From the NCBI GenBank assembly GCA_025506515.1, contig CM046452.1, positions 76,482,876 through 76,546,875 of the forward strand: DNA of 64,000 nucleotides. The letters are read 5' to 3'. Origin of the DNA: Flaveria trinervia (Eukaryota > Streptophyta > Magnoliopsida > Asterales > Asteraceae). Both the position numbers and the translations under genes were made by a program. The notes under the pieces are model-generated. The model worked only from the letters and a program-made list of their open reading frames with translations, did no database searches and was not told the origin of the DNA. Shown here one piece after another: positions 11,340 through 23,523 of the stretch (position 1 is its first letter; each line of letters starts with the position of its first letter).

Positions 11340-12060
11340 CTGATGATCTCAGTAATTACTGATGATCATTGGTAACCATGTCACATATAAGTACTGATGA
11401 GTTATTTTACCCTCAGTAGTTTTTATAACTACTGAAGGCTAAATGCTTTAAGTACTGTACTTTATCTGTTCTAAACTACTGATGTAGTTACAACTACTGA
11501 AATCAGTAGAAACAGATAAGTACTGATGTCCTATAAACAACTGAAAACAGCAAAAAGGCTGATGAGTAAGTGTTGAGGACAGTATGAAACAGCTGAAAGG
11601 CTATGAATTGACGACAACTACTGACGAGTACTCTCTCTTCAGTAGTTCACAAACTGCTGTTTCTTCATAAACAACTGAAGCAATACCATGTCTTCAGTAG
11701 TTTCACAACTACTGATGACTAACACCAAGTCTTCAGTTGTTTACAACACTGATGGCACAACCAGGGTCTTCAGTAGTTTCACAACTACTGATGACTAATA
11801 CCAAGTCCTCAGTTGTTTCAACATCTGAAGTCCAACTTGTCTTCAGTAGTTTTTAAAACTACTGATGCCTAAATCAGTGACTTCAGTTGTTTCAACGTCT
11901 GATTGTAAACACCATGTCTTCAGTTGTTTTATAACTGCTGACCACACCAATACCATCAGTCGTTTCAAACCTCTGAAAGTTAATACCACGTCATCAGTTG
12001 TTTCAAATACTGATGACTAACACCAAAACCTTCAGTCGTTTCATAACCCGTACCCTATAT
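11340..12060 (+). repeat. Array of short hairpins between pol and the 3' ORF
   Basis: CAGTAGTT and its complement AACTACTG alternate, each pair separated by 4-5 bases, giving perfect 8-bp stems at 11414-11434, 11695-11714, 11771-11790 and 11844-11864. Further imperfect copies (CTTCAGTTGTT...CTGATG) occur every 30-70 bp up to about 12040. No coding signal is visible. The same words recur in the LTR and in the gag linker of this element. Confidence 0.85.
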
Positions 12061-12140
12061 ATACTGATCCCTCTTTCAGAGTTTTTCATTCTTTCACGAC
12101 CTAAAATTTCAAAAGCTCTGAAAACCTTTCACCTTCATTA
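12052..12140 (+). promoter_or_regulatory. Putative internal promoter or splice signal before the 3' ORF
   Basis: CTATATATAC (about 12054-12063) resembles a TATA box. A pyrimidine-rich CCCTCTTTCAG (ending 12079) resembles a 3' splice site, and a CT/AT-rich leader runs to ATG 12141. Either signal could give the 3' ORF its own mRNA. This is inference from sequence pattern only. Confidence 0.4.
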
Positions 12141-15100
12141 ATGGCGACCATGCAACTCAAGCCTCGACACAACTGTGTCGCGTACCTCACTAAATCGCCC
12201 TTCTGGACCAAATTCGATAATGCTATAGATCTTATGGTCCAATCACCACTGAAAACGGCCTTCCTCCTAAATCCAATCATTTATGCCGATTCGCTACATC
12301 AGTTTTGGACGAATGCAACTGTTAATGGAGAATCTATCCATTCGTCTATCAACTCTCATAAGGTGGTCATCTCTACTGCTACCATCCGCCAGATATTACT
12401 ATTGATGATGCTGCCTACCCTGTTGGATATCCTAAGCGCCAACTTGATCTTACATTTGGACAACATGGATATCAAGGCGATCTTAGTGCTTCGACTATCC
12501 TGAAGAAACATTTTCCAGATGCTGAACGCTTGATCTTTCATATGGTAAATGTTTGCCTGGCCCCGAAGACTTCCTCTTGGGATCAACTGTCTTCCAGATG
12601 GCAACAGGTACTATTCTCTATCCTTGAACAAGAACCACTAAACTTTTCTGAAATAATTTTTCTTGAAATCAAGGATATGGCCACAAAACCACTTTCTAAC
12701 CGTTGGATACTATATCCTCGGTTTATAATGGCCATAATAGAGAATCAGCTTCATGCTGAGGGACTAGTTGGTCTGGGAGTCCCTGCTTTGGCTGTATTGC
12801 CGGAGGTATACTCCCGACACAACACTGACCAAACGCTTAAACAGGCTGCCAAGCTGCGCAAACCCACGCAGCTGGAACCCCCAGCCTCTACTTCCACATC
12901 CAAAGTCCCCTCCAAACCCACAAAGAAGAAGCCTAAGAAGGCTACTCAGGGAGTTGAGTCCCCTGAGGATGCTCCTGCTGCACCAAAGCAGGTTATCTCT
13001 GCTGGCAATAACCCCCCAGTAGAGACTATGACTCCACCAACCGAAGCCGCTCAGGTTTCCTCTCAAAAGGAACTGATGCAACCACTCAAAGGGAAGCCAC
13101 ACTGCTGGGATCCTCCTCACTTGAGGGGATTACCATTGAGAGCACCACTCGTCCCGGGTGCACACTGCTTCCACACCCTCTCCTGATGCAACCGCCCCTC
13201 AAAGCCCTACAATAATTGTTGCAAAAGTGCTGACGCAGTTGCATTCCTCACCCCCCACCCAGACACCAATCACACACTGGGATAACCTCAACACCTGAGG
13301 GGGAGGATCACAATGCTTCTGTCACCCACAGCACAGGGGTTATCATGTTCCATCTTCTAGTGTAGACAAGGAGGTGCGAACTTCTGGTGAGGCTGCCACT
13401 GCCTCTGACTCAGCAAATGACCAGGTGCAGTTGGTAACATCTCTAAGACCTCACCAGCGGCAACAGCTGATGAAGGACATAGTCCTGAGGCTGGAAGTCC
13501 CCAGAACCAAGAACAAGGGGCACATGCTATAATTGATCTACACTCAAGGCATGTTCATCCTGACTCTGTCAGGAGGTCAGGTGATTCAGTATCAACTGAT
13601 GATGACCTGAGCTTCTTCTTTGATGTAGTTGCTCAAAACACCATCCTAGAGGATGAGGTTAGCAGACTCAAAGAGCTGCTGGCCAAGATGTCTCAGGATG
13701 AAAGTCCATCTGCCACCACAATACACCCACAGATGGCACCTTCTTCTGAAGGTCCCCTAAACACTAAGCCAATACATACTTCCAAGCCACCAGCCTCTGC
13801 TTTTGGCACTGATTCTCAGGAACAGAACCATCCTGATCAATCAGTTGCTAACCTTCAAAAATCCCTACCTCTCATCACTCCCATGATCACAGATATAGTG
13901 ATCAAAGCCCTTGATGAGAGGCTTCCTACAATAATACAACCCCTGGTGGAGGAGTTGGTGACCAAATCACTTTCTACTGCTCTCAAACCCTTGCACCCAA
14001 TGCAACCAAAAAGGGGGAGAGTCAGTCAGTTAAAGGAAAAAGGAAGAGGACAGATGGGGAGAAGGAAGAATCAGAGAAGGTGAATGAGAAGGAGTTGGCT
14101 GTTATAAGTGTGGAGGAGACTGAGTTTGATCATGAGAAGGAGAAGGAGAGTGAGAAGAGAGCTGAAGTGAATGAAAGTCAAAAAGACTTTCATGTCACAT
14201 ATCAAAAGAGGAAAGAAGGAAAGTCTGAGAAGGAGAAGGAGCTGAATGATATGGTGAAAGAAGCTGATGCCAACCATAACCGTTCAATGGATAAAATCAT
14301 TGATCAGTTATATAGGCAGGGTTTTGACATCCAACAACTAGACTCCGAGATCAGAAGGTTGGAGACAGAGGAGATCAACTCAAGATGGGCTAGTTATGAT
14401 GCCTTAGAAAGAGAAAGGCTGGAGATAATGATTAGATTTATAGCCAAATACTTGGGAAGATCTCTGATAGAAATAAGGGCCTGGACCAGGGACAACATCT
14501 TGGCAATAACCACCAAGATTTGTTCGTCTGAAGCATACTCCAAAGGTTTAGTGATTGAGGCATTAAATGAAGCTGGGGTTGGGAACCGAAAAGAACTGAC
14601 AAAATTTACTAAAGCCTCCCTTACAGCCAAAATGCTAAAACAGTCTGAAAAGCCTCTATCCTCAAAATCACTACCTCCACAACCCACTAAAACAACCCCT
14701 TTACCCTCTAAACCAACCATCCAACCCACAAAACCAATCCTTTAACCCCAAAACCCACTGCCAGTGATGTACCTAGCCAAAAGAAAAGAAAGGTACTGAG
14801 GGCTGATGAAGAAGAAGAGGAGGATGAAGACAGACTGCCACTCTCTGCAGTTATCACTTTGCCTAAGGCTAATCCAATGTCCATCACTCCTGCTTCTCAA
14901 ATGCATGCTGTGAAGATAAAGATTGAAGAGGAACAGATGCAAAGACATGATGAGGAAATGCTGAAAAGCATTGACAAAGCATATGCCACATCCTCTTCAA
15001 TGATTAGCATGAAGAAAGAAGTTTTAAGATTGTACACCCTTGCTAATACCTTTCAATACCAAAGGGAAAAAGTAAGGATATGGCCTGATCCTAGGGTGGC

Positions 15101-15534
15101 ACACCGGATTGTCAAGAAAGAAATTCCTTCAAAATACAAGGGCCAAGTGAAGAGGTTGTCGACGAAGACATCACTGTGGTTCTTGTAGTGTCCCCCTGGG
15201 AATTGTAGAAGAGTTCAAGAAAGCCTATGAAGCCAAAAAACCACCCCAAAAGATGTTGGAGAATAAAATCATAAAGAAGGGATTGGTTTACAAAAGACTT
15301 GAAAACTTCAAACAAGATGAGCTCAACCTGCTCTTAGAAGGGACTCATCCAGATGAGTTTGCTTACAGACAAATCACGGTTGAGCTCAAGAATGGAAAAC
15401 AGGCAAGTACATCTGAAGTGTATGGCCGAGAAGGATTGTTTGATGATGTGCCCGAGGTGCTGACAATGGATGAGCAGATCATGTTTCTAAGGGCTTACAC
15501 CAGGGAATCCTATAGGCTGATACACGGGAAGTAG
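12141..15534 (+). pseudogene. Inner copia element: 3' (env-position) ORF, frame-broken
   Basis: It starts at ATG 12141 and ends at TAG 15532-15534. The N-terminal domain reads NPIIYADSLHQFWTNATVNG, then a block ending in RWILYPRFIMAI (12530-12780). This pattern (NPxIYxxxxxQFW ... YPRFI) recurs in the 3' ORF of many Asteraceae SIRE-type elements. The middle is proline/serine/lysine-rich (12850-14070). The next part (14080-14745) is very rich in E and K and looks coiled-coil. The C-terminal block (14859-15534) ends RLIHGK. Frame changes fall near 12500, 13190, 14083, 14750, 15190 and 15250. Position matches the env-like gene of Sireviruses, but I see no signal peptide or clear membrane segment, so an envelope role is unproven. 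Confidence 0.75.
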
Positions 15535-15741
15535 ATCTCATGGTTGGGGTAACAGCTCAGTGTCCAAGTCCCCAATACAGAGCTCCCAACCATATCATGC
15601 AAAACAGATCATCAGAGACTTCTTCCCAGGCCGTGCTGAAAAAGGGTCACTTCTCATCTGATCAAGAGGATAAAAGACCAATCTATCTGCCAAAATAAGT
15701 GGGACTCGTCAATAACTTAGAGGTTTTGGCTGCATTGGTTC

Positions 15742-15751
15742 AGGGGGAGTT
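15742..15751 (+). other. Polypurine tract of inner copia element
   Basis: AGGGGGAG followed by TT directly precedes the 3' LTR. This is the expected plus-strand primer site. Confidence 0.85.
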
Positions 15752-16557
15752 TGTTGACCAAAAGAACCAATGAGCCTAATCAGAGAAACCTCTAAGTCCC
15801 ACAGGTCATCACAACAGCTGAAGAAGACCTGATCAGCTGTTCTACAAAGTCTGAAGAATACAACTGCTGAAGTATTTCTGAAGTACTGAAGACAAAGACT
15901 GAGACAACAGCTGAAGATCTAAAGTCTGAAGACTGCAACAAGTACTGAAGACAAAGACTGAAGATCAACAGCTGAAAGACAAAGTCTGATGTTCAAGTAC
16001 TGAAGACATCAGCTGATGTTAACAGCTGATGACAACAGCTGAAGAGGGCTTCTTCAGTTGTTGTGATGATTTTTCTTCATCAGTAGTTTTCTTTTCCTTT
16101 CAGTAGTTTGTTTACTTTTCAGTAGTTTTATTTCCTTTTCAGTACTTGTAAACAACTGAAGAGGTTATTCTTCAGTTGTTGTAGTATCAGTAGTTTTATG
16201 TTTTTCAGTAGTTGTAAATAAGATGTTTAACACTTAGGAACTTTTGTAAGAAGATGTCAGTTGTTGACATCTTCAGTAGTTGTTAAACATCAGTAGTTAT
16301 AAAACGGTTACATGTCACTTTCAAGTGACATCAGCCTACGTCATTCTTTCCTTTATAAGGAAGGATGACTCACCTGTAATCGTGCCTTTGAGGCCGACAA
16401 TCTTAATGCAATATTCCTTTTGTCGGATATTTCTCTCTCTATAACAAAATTCTTTTATTGCTTTATATCGAATGTTCTTGCCTGAATTTGTTTAATTCTG
16501 TGCTATTCCGCTGCTATATTTGTTCAATCGATTAAACCAAGGGCTGAGATCCTAATA
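15752..16557 (+). repeat. 3' LTR of inner copia element
   Basis: It is 806 bp and nearly identical to the 5' LTR. It begins TGTTGACC, one G shorter, and ends CCTAATA where the 5' copy ends CCTAACA, so the canonical CA terminus has mutated here. It is followed directly by TSD AAACC. Confidence 0.93.
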
Positions 16558-16562
16558 AAACC

Positions 16563-17371
16563 TTCTTGTACAGTTTTCATGAATACAAAGTCATCTAGGT
16601 CTAATAGCAATAAATGGTTCTAAGCAGTTAACTTGGACCATACAATAAAATAAGTTTTAAATAGTGCATTTCAAGCATCAGTAGAAGCCACAATGCATCT
16701 TAAGCATTAGCAGAAGCTATAGTGCATTTCAAGCATCAGTAGAAGCTATAGTGTGAAAACTTAATTAAATTTGTCCATTCGTAGATTGGTAAACTACGGA
16801 TAAGCCAATACTCAAAAGTATAATCTAATTTCATAGATTGATAACCTATAAAAATTTAAGTTATACTTCATCAGTAGAAGTTTTTAAGTCATCAGCAGAT
16901 GATATATGGAATCCGTAGATGATCTGCGGAAGAACTAAGAACTGTGGATAAGTTAAATTGCTTAGAGGGTCCCACATCATTAAATAAATGAAATTAATGT
17001 GTCTGAGAGAGTATAAATGATGTTCATTAACTTCAATATTTATTATTCACTTTTTAGAATATTTTTCAGACCTAGAAAAACGCACTCAAGAAATTTTTTC
17101 CCCCTTTCACAAACATTCAAAATCACCCAATCAAAACATCAAACAAACACATAATCCTGAACTCGGATCATTGTGTTCCAGGTAAAACATGTCATAATGA
17201 TCAATAATGAACTGTTGTATTCTTGGTTATCATCACAATTGTTTGCATTCTCATGTCAATAATGTTGATTCTAACATAATCTTCTTATTCTTAAGAACAT
17301 ATGGTTAATCGATTTGCGAGAGAGCACAATGTGTGTGTTTTCTTAAACTCTAACGACCCTGTTTCAGAAGG
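16563..17371 (+). promoter_or_regulatory. Outer copia element: spacer and candidate promoter/intron before its 3' ORF
   Basis: This is non-coding. It contains repeated AGCATCAGTAGAAGC-like words (16674-16750) and short inverted pairs such as CGTAG/CTACG (16790-16808). TATAAAT lies at 17012-17018, followed by a CT/CA-rich leader. CCAG|GTAAAAC at 17181/17182 and CTGTTTCAG ending at 17367 would define a 186-bp intron just before ATG 17372. The promoter and splicing roles are inferred. Confidence 0.4.
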
Positions 17372-20300
17372 ATGTCAAGACATTATACGATATCTGTGAA
17401 TATCCAGGCTGATTTATGCCTGTCAGCGGAGCCAGTGATACATCAATCGCACATTACTGACTTCTGGAACTCCGCATGAATAGAAGAAGATGGAGAAGTT
17501 ATGTGTTAGAAGTGAAGAATCAAAGTCTGAGGATGAATGAGCAGACAATAAGGAGGGTTCTAGAGTTGGGAGATCTAGAAGTTGGTCACCCTGATGTGTT
17601 TGAAAATGAATACATTGAGAGAGTGTTCAATCTAATGGGATATGATGGTGACTTCGAGAAGGGAGAAATCAAGAAAGGAAGACTGTGCAAGCCATACAGA
17701 TTTCTCTGTCACACTTATCTTAAGTGCATCTCTAACAGGAAATCTGGACTTGATAGATTTTCAAGGCATATTTCTTTGGGGATCATTGGTATCTTTGAGG
17801 GAAGAACATACAACTACTCCAAGTACATCTTCAATTTTTTATGTGACCACATCAAAGTGCAAAAGGCTGACAAGATGTACATGTTTCTAAGGTTTCTCCA
17901 ACTGATTATCAATGTTGATCTGTCTGGGACTACTATAGATAGGGATGTGTTTGTTCAAGCACACCTAGGGAGATCTATTCTGAATAAGATAAGCGGGAAG
18001 TATGAAGGAGGATGTGGTAGATGCAAATGCAAACATTCCTCAAGAATTGATATGGGAAGAAGTTCAAGAAAGTTCATCCACTAACTCTGAGCAAGCATCA
18101 TCTTCACTCCTCAATCACCCATTTACCAACAACCTCAAACACCCCAATCACAATCACCTACCCGCCAAAACACTCAACCAATCTCTCCAATCCACCCTCT
18201 ATCACCAAATCAACCACAAACAACCCATCACAATCACTAGCCAGCCAAGACACTCAACCAATCTCTCCTATTCACCCTCTTTAATCAAATCATTCTCCAA
18301 TCACAAAAAAGCAATCCATTGAGAGCTTTTACACAGGGGAGACAGTCTTAGCCTCACAAGTCTGTACTGTTCAATTATCACTAACCAATACTGAATCCCT
18401 TGTCCATTCAAATAATACAGAACCAGTCTCTCTAGTCATTGTCCATCAGCAAAAACAACTACCACATCAAGAACAAGCAGACTTAGTAGTTGAGTGAAGT
18501 TCAAGCTCAGCTAGTGTAGCACCTGAAGATGTGAATGATAGTGAGATTGCTGCTCAATCAGAAAGAAGAAGAAGAAGCCAACTATGTGGATGTAATTGCT
18601 TACAATGAAAATGATCTTAGTGATAGTGATATCCCAGTGAGCAAAAGTTATCTAGTTGCTGAATACAACAAGCTTGTTGTGAAGTCAAACTGTAGAAAGC
18701 AAAGAATTCAAGAGTTGAAAAGGATGATTAAGGAAAAAGATGATCAGCTGATGCTGCAAGAAGCAAGAATCAAAAGATTATGAGAAGATGCTCAATGCAA
18801 TAATGAAGTGATTGATGCTCTTCTTTAACAAGAATCTGAGCTCAAAGAATCAGTAAAGTTTGAGAGGGATGAAAATGAGAAGATGATGATGAAAATTGAT
18901 CAAGTAACCGACTCTCTCTTTGCTCAATCAGCTTTGTTGAAAAGAAAAGAAGAAGAGCTTGAGTAGCTAAAAATGAAAGTTTATATGCTGGAATCAAATG
19001 TTGCTCCTACAACAAATCAAACAAAAGAAGCTTCTGAGACTTCAAAACAACTTATTCTATACACGAGGAAGAAAAAGTACTTAGGCTCTACAAAGAAAAA
19101 GGTGATCAATATTGAAGATTCACCCAAAAAATCAAGGCCTACATCTCCAGAGCACACTCCTTTAGTGGATGCTTCAACATTAAAGCCAATAACTCATGAT
19201 GAAGCTGAGAGTGATGCTGAATGCAACGAGCTCATCAAGGATGAACCTCCCAAAACAAACAATGAATCAAAGGTTGATGAATTGCTGACCACAAAATACA
19301 TACTGGAAGAAAGGCCATAATCCTCAATGTTTATGATCCTAATAAATCATGACTTTCCATATGACATGGTGAAAAGGATGAGCATGAGTGAGATGAAAGA
19401 TGTGCTAAAAGAGTTTGAGCTGGCTAGATTCATGATTGCTAATTGTGATTATGAAGCATTCATAACATTTCAAGTCATTCAGAAAATCAAGAAAGATCTA
19501 GGCCACTGTGACACAGCAAAGCTCAGCAAGTACAATATGGTCTGTTAGCTACAGGGTCACAACTACAAGGCACATGAGCTTAAGGGAAGAAAAGTTGGCG
19601 AACTCAAGAAGGGATGGAGCATGTAATGGTTGTTGAGCTTGACACAGGGGTGAGATTCAGAACTGAAGCTCCAAACCCATCCTATGAGCAACAAAGCAAA
19701 CTCCCTACTGATCCTATAACTGTTGAATCTAAAGATCAGCACAAAGGGAAAGAAAAACTAATTAGAGAGCCATGAGCAGTTATACCTGACAAAGTGTGGC
19801 CTTTGGGTACAACAGTCAGAGAGATTACAGAGAAAAAATCTACATTGATAGAGTTGTATAACCACGTCACAACTCCCATTTCCGTGGAAGAAAACAAGAT
19901 TATGGCCTGGAAATAGGATCTAGACTAGGATTGTGCGATCATTAAAAGAACATCTGGAAGAATCCAATACTTTTATGATGTAAAAGCATTACTGAGTCTT
20001 CATGAAAGAGATATTAAAGATTTCCAAAGCTTAATCATCTCTAACTATCCAATCCATCCAAGGGGAAGAGACTTTTCTGTGTCTGTGGGTAGGATGAAGA
20101 CAAAATTCGTAGATGATGTGATTAAGGAGGCTAAGAGGGACAATGCTGAGCACAAAAAGAGAAATCAAGGAAAGAAAAGAATAACATCTAAGCCCTCTAC
20201 TCTTGTAGATAATGAATTGTTAAAGAGGGTTGGATACAACAATAGAAATTCAACAACTATAAAAAGCTTTGAGGGAAATCAATATACATCTCCCATAACA

Positions 20301-20840
20301 GAATGGGGATATGTTGAGAAAACAAAAGAGCTGGTGTTGCTGAGGAATGCTAAAGGGAAGAAAGCTGATAAGATAAGAACTTTTGATCTAGTGGAGATCA
20401 AATTGCTTCACCCAAGCTATACATCATATCTACATGAAAAATTCTTCCCAAAGCTAACTGATGAAAGAGCACAGAATGACCTATGTCTATATGTGCATAT
20501 GATTCAAGTGATTGACAAATTGCACGTAAAGGCATACAAAAGAAGAAGACATGAAGTTGGACTGCTGAAAGGATCTACATTTGAAGAAGATTCAGAACTG
20601 AGAATCTCAAAGGAAGATGAGCTCGAAATAGTGCAGAATTAAAGTGTAATGGAAACACTTACCACTGAAGAAGATATTTTGGGCTTAAGTTTTGAGACTC
20701 TATAAAGGATATGCAAAATGGAGATCAAGTACAAGTACAAAGATCAAAAGGATGCAGTATCATACTTTAACAAAAAGATGGTGTCAAGATTGAAAGAACT
20801 TTCAGTTTTGAGGAGCTTATTAGAAGTATCTAAGCCTAAG
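17372..20840 (+). pseudogene. Outer copia element: 3' (env-position) ORF, frame-broken
   Basis: It starts at ATG 17372. The first block reads AEPVIHQSHITDFWNSA, the counterpart of NPIIYADSLHQFWTNAT in the inner element, and stops at 17477. The frame continues from 17476 with VFNLMGYDGDFEKGEIKKG, KPYRFLCHTYLKCIS and YNYSKYIFNFL, all of the same domain family. It is followed by an N/P/Q-rich stretch (18002-18322), K/E-rich coiled-coil-like pieces (18535-19320) and a basic C-terminal part (20079-20640, on to about 20835). Multiple stops and frameshifts. It shares architecture but little sequence with the inner element's 3' ORF, so it belongs to a different family. The function is unknown. Confidence 0.7.
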
Positions 20841-20847
20841 GGGGAGT
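20839..20847 (+). other. Polypurine tract of outer copia element
   Basis: AGGGGGAG-type purine run just before TGTTAGATC (20850), where the 3' LTR begins. Confidence 0.75.
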
Positions 20848-20849
20848 AT

Positions 20850-21090
20850 TGTTAGATCTAGGAACAATAGATCTAGATCAATTTGTATAGGCTTAGAACT
20901 TTAATAAATATATATATGAATGATTGTAATTCATTATTATGATGTATGCATTGTCTATATAGGTTAACCCATATGTGTGTTGGTCTGTGTATGATTGCAG
21001 GTACAAACATAATACTTGGTCAATTACTCAAATTGACTAAGTGTAAGAAACATCTACGGATGAACATTTTGTTCTTCCGTAGATATGTTT
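20850..21090 (+). repeat. Outer copia 3' LTR, first fragment
   Basis: It begins TGTTAGATCTAGG after the polypurine tract. It holds a strong hairpin at 21052-21084: ATCTACGGA pairs with TCCGTAGAT and the inner GAAC with GTTC. It is broken at 21090 by a solo LTR whose TSD TGTTT is 21086-21090, six bases past the hairpin. Confidence 0.75.
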
Positions 21091-21370
21091 TGTAACATCC
21101 GCTTAATTTATATTATAAACCCAAAACCCGAACCCATTTTGAACTTTCATGCAAAGAAAGTTTCATTATCAAATTTATATTATTTATTTTAATGAACCAT
21201 ATGAATAAGAAGGGTAGTTTAATCTTAAAAATTGTTTTATTTAATTTTATTTATTAAATCATTTAAATAGTTTATAATAAATTTTATAATTTATAAATTA
21301 AAGTGTTATTAATTTACAACGTAATAATTTCTATTTATGAGTTCTAATATGGAAAGAATAATTATATATC

Positions 21371-23486
21371 TGTAAGGCCCCGATCCCGAAAACCTCACAG
21401 TTGGTCATCCATAGCAATTAAAACATTAATCATTACAATAAACGAGCTTGTGCAGCGGAATATGTTTATCAAAAGCCATTCATTCCATTTAAACCCATGT
21501 TGTTGAGCAATACATCATCGTTTAACTGATTACAAAATAATTGTTTATATGCATTACAAAACAACAGCAACATAGAATACGAATGGATGTCAGTCTTTCC
21601 CTTGCCGAGTAGCTTCACTCTCGTGCCATTCTCAGCAATGATTACCTGCCAACTGAAAATGTATAAAAGTCAGCGTTGCTGAGTGAGCTCTAGTTTTTAA
21701 AGTAATAAAATTCTTTCTATATGTTGTATAAGAAATACTCTTTTCTATAAAATACAACTCTGTACCATATATGCGAGCATGCATCAACTATATGAACAAA
21801 TAATGTTCAATCTCTGTACTGTATGCCTTGTCTGTAAACTTTAGCTTTATGTTTCACTTTCTGTATGGACCAGTGAGCAGTACCCCAACTATATGCACGA
21901 TGGAAAACGGGTGATGGGCATCTATATCCCTCGAAAGGGTCAACTGTATCCCTCGAAAGGGTTAACTATATCCCCCGAAAGGGTAACTGTATCCCCCAAA
22001 AGGGTCAACTATATCCCCCAAAAGGGTAACTATATCCCCCAAAAGGATCTGTGTACTATGTACAAGGCTGACCCAATCACCCAGGACACACTACAGAGGT
22101 CCTGCCAATCTCAATTGATTGACCCTGTGTGCATAAAAGGGTAGCTAACCCGAGCACAGTTGAGCTAATGACAAAACGGTTGTGTCCCTCCTGTAAGCTT
22201 GTAAGACTTGTTAACATTTTATTAATGTTCCTCTTCTTTCTTTATTGCTCTTTCACTTTATTATTACAAATACTTTACGTTACGATAATAACATACCATG
22301 TAAAGTCACATACTATGGGTAATAATAATAATAATAGCAATAACCACAATAAGGAACAATCATAATCAATCATATCATGCATGAAACAACATCATTAATA
22401 ATCCCTTAGTCAACCTTGGTCAAATCCTAAAGCACAGACTCCCAGAAAATTCTGTAAAAATTTCTAAGTCTTAGGCGCATGGGAACTATTTGGGCGCATG
22501 GGAACTATTTGAGCGCATGAGCCTATTTGGGTGTTTCATCACTATTTAGGCGCATTACCTAAAACATTTTCACTTTAGGCGCATGAACTCATTCAGGGCA
22601 TGGGCACTATTAGTATGTATGACACTTAGGCATAGGCCACTTGGGCGCATGGGCACTATTGGGGCGCATGGCCCTACACTTAGTCGTCCGACTATTATTT
22701 TCTAGGCGCATGAATAACTGTTCAGGCGCATGGGCTATACTTTATCATTTCTAAGGTAATCTTAGGCGCATGGAATACTGTTGGGCACATGGATCACACT
22801 TAGTTCTTACTGTGGCATTTTCAGGCGCATGAACCTTATTTAGGCACATGGACCTTCTGTACTATATGTTTCCAGTATGTTTTCAACCCAAATCATCCAA
22901 TCTATCTGTTCTAAGCTTAATGTGGCTATTCTAGCATGAATAACCTATAAGCATACAAGAATCACATTCATTCATGCACAATGCACACGGGTAAACATAC
23001 ATGAACTTTATAAAACCATTTTAATACATTTTCAGCCCCAAGGATCATTTAAAACAAGTGAAACCGGGGTCTAGAACTCACCTGATGCAACTTGGGTGTT
23101 TCTTCCTTTGAACCCGCTTGCAAAGAGTTTCAAAACACCTAAAACAACACCATACGCACAACACCCGAACACAACACAAGCACATAAGCACAAGAGCACA
23201 TAACCGGGATAAAACCCGTCATAAACACATAAAAACCGCGAATTCTTACCTTGAATTCACCCACTTCTTCTTCTTGTTCTAAAAACCGAGAGTTCTCTGC
23301 TCTCTCTCTCTCTCTAAAAACGAAGAAGATGGTGATGTGAAAAGAGGGTGGGCGGCCATGCCCACCTTTACACCAACTTTCAAAGATATTTGTCCTTTGG
23401 ACACTTTTGGTCACTCCACTTGGACATTATTACTTTTCTTTCTTTTATTCTTTATATCTTGCCTTTTAAGATAACCGGGTGTTACA
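21371..23486 (-). repeat. 3' LTR (sense) of gypsy element 1, with internal tandem repeats
   Basis: About 2.1 kb. On the plus strand it begins TGTAAGGCCCCGATCC and ends CGGGTGTTACA. It includes six imperfect copies of a 21-22-bp unit (TATCCCYCRAAAGGGTCAACT type) at about 21927-22050. A looser series of GGCGCATGG words runs from 22470 to 22850. Confidence 0.88.
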
Positions 23487-23523
23487 AGTCCACCCCCCTT
23501 ATATAGGTTTCGTCCCCGAAACC

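Larger units (their letters stand above)
4177..16557 (+). mobile_element. Inner SIRE-like Ty1/copia retrotransposon with 3' ORF (12.4 kb)
   Basis: It is bounded by LTRs (4177-4983 and 15752-16557) and a perfect TSD AAACC (4172-4176 and 16558-16562). The order is PBS, gag with two CCHC knuckles, protease, integrase, RT, RNase H, a hairpin-rich spacer, a long 3' ORF and a polypurine tract. That is the order of Sirevirus-type copia elements with an env-like third gene. By eye the LTRs differ by about five substitutions and one 1-bp indel, so insertion was recent. The coding regions nevertheless carry many frameshifts and stops, so it was probably already defective when copied or was mobilised in trans. 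Confidence 0.93.

Noticed and set aside
12764..15315. Minus-strand ORFs at 12764-13120, 14071-14277, 14394-14729, 14742-14948 and 15112-15315
   Set aside because: Antisense shadows of the 3' ORF.
21927..22050. CRISPR-like repeat array
   Set aside because: Directly abutting imperfect units without spacers, inside an LTR of a plant retrotransposon.
23139..23414. Minus-strand ORF at 23139-23414, with its counterpart at 30197-30542
   Set aside because: Present in both LTRs of gypsy element 1 but frame-shifted between copies; LTR sequence, no known protein.
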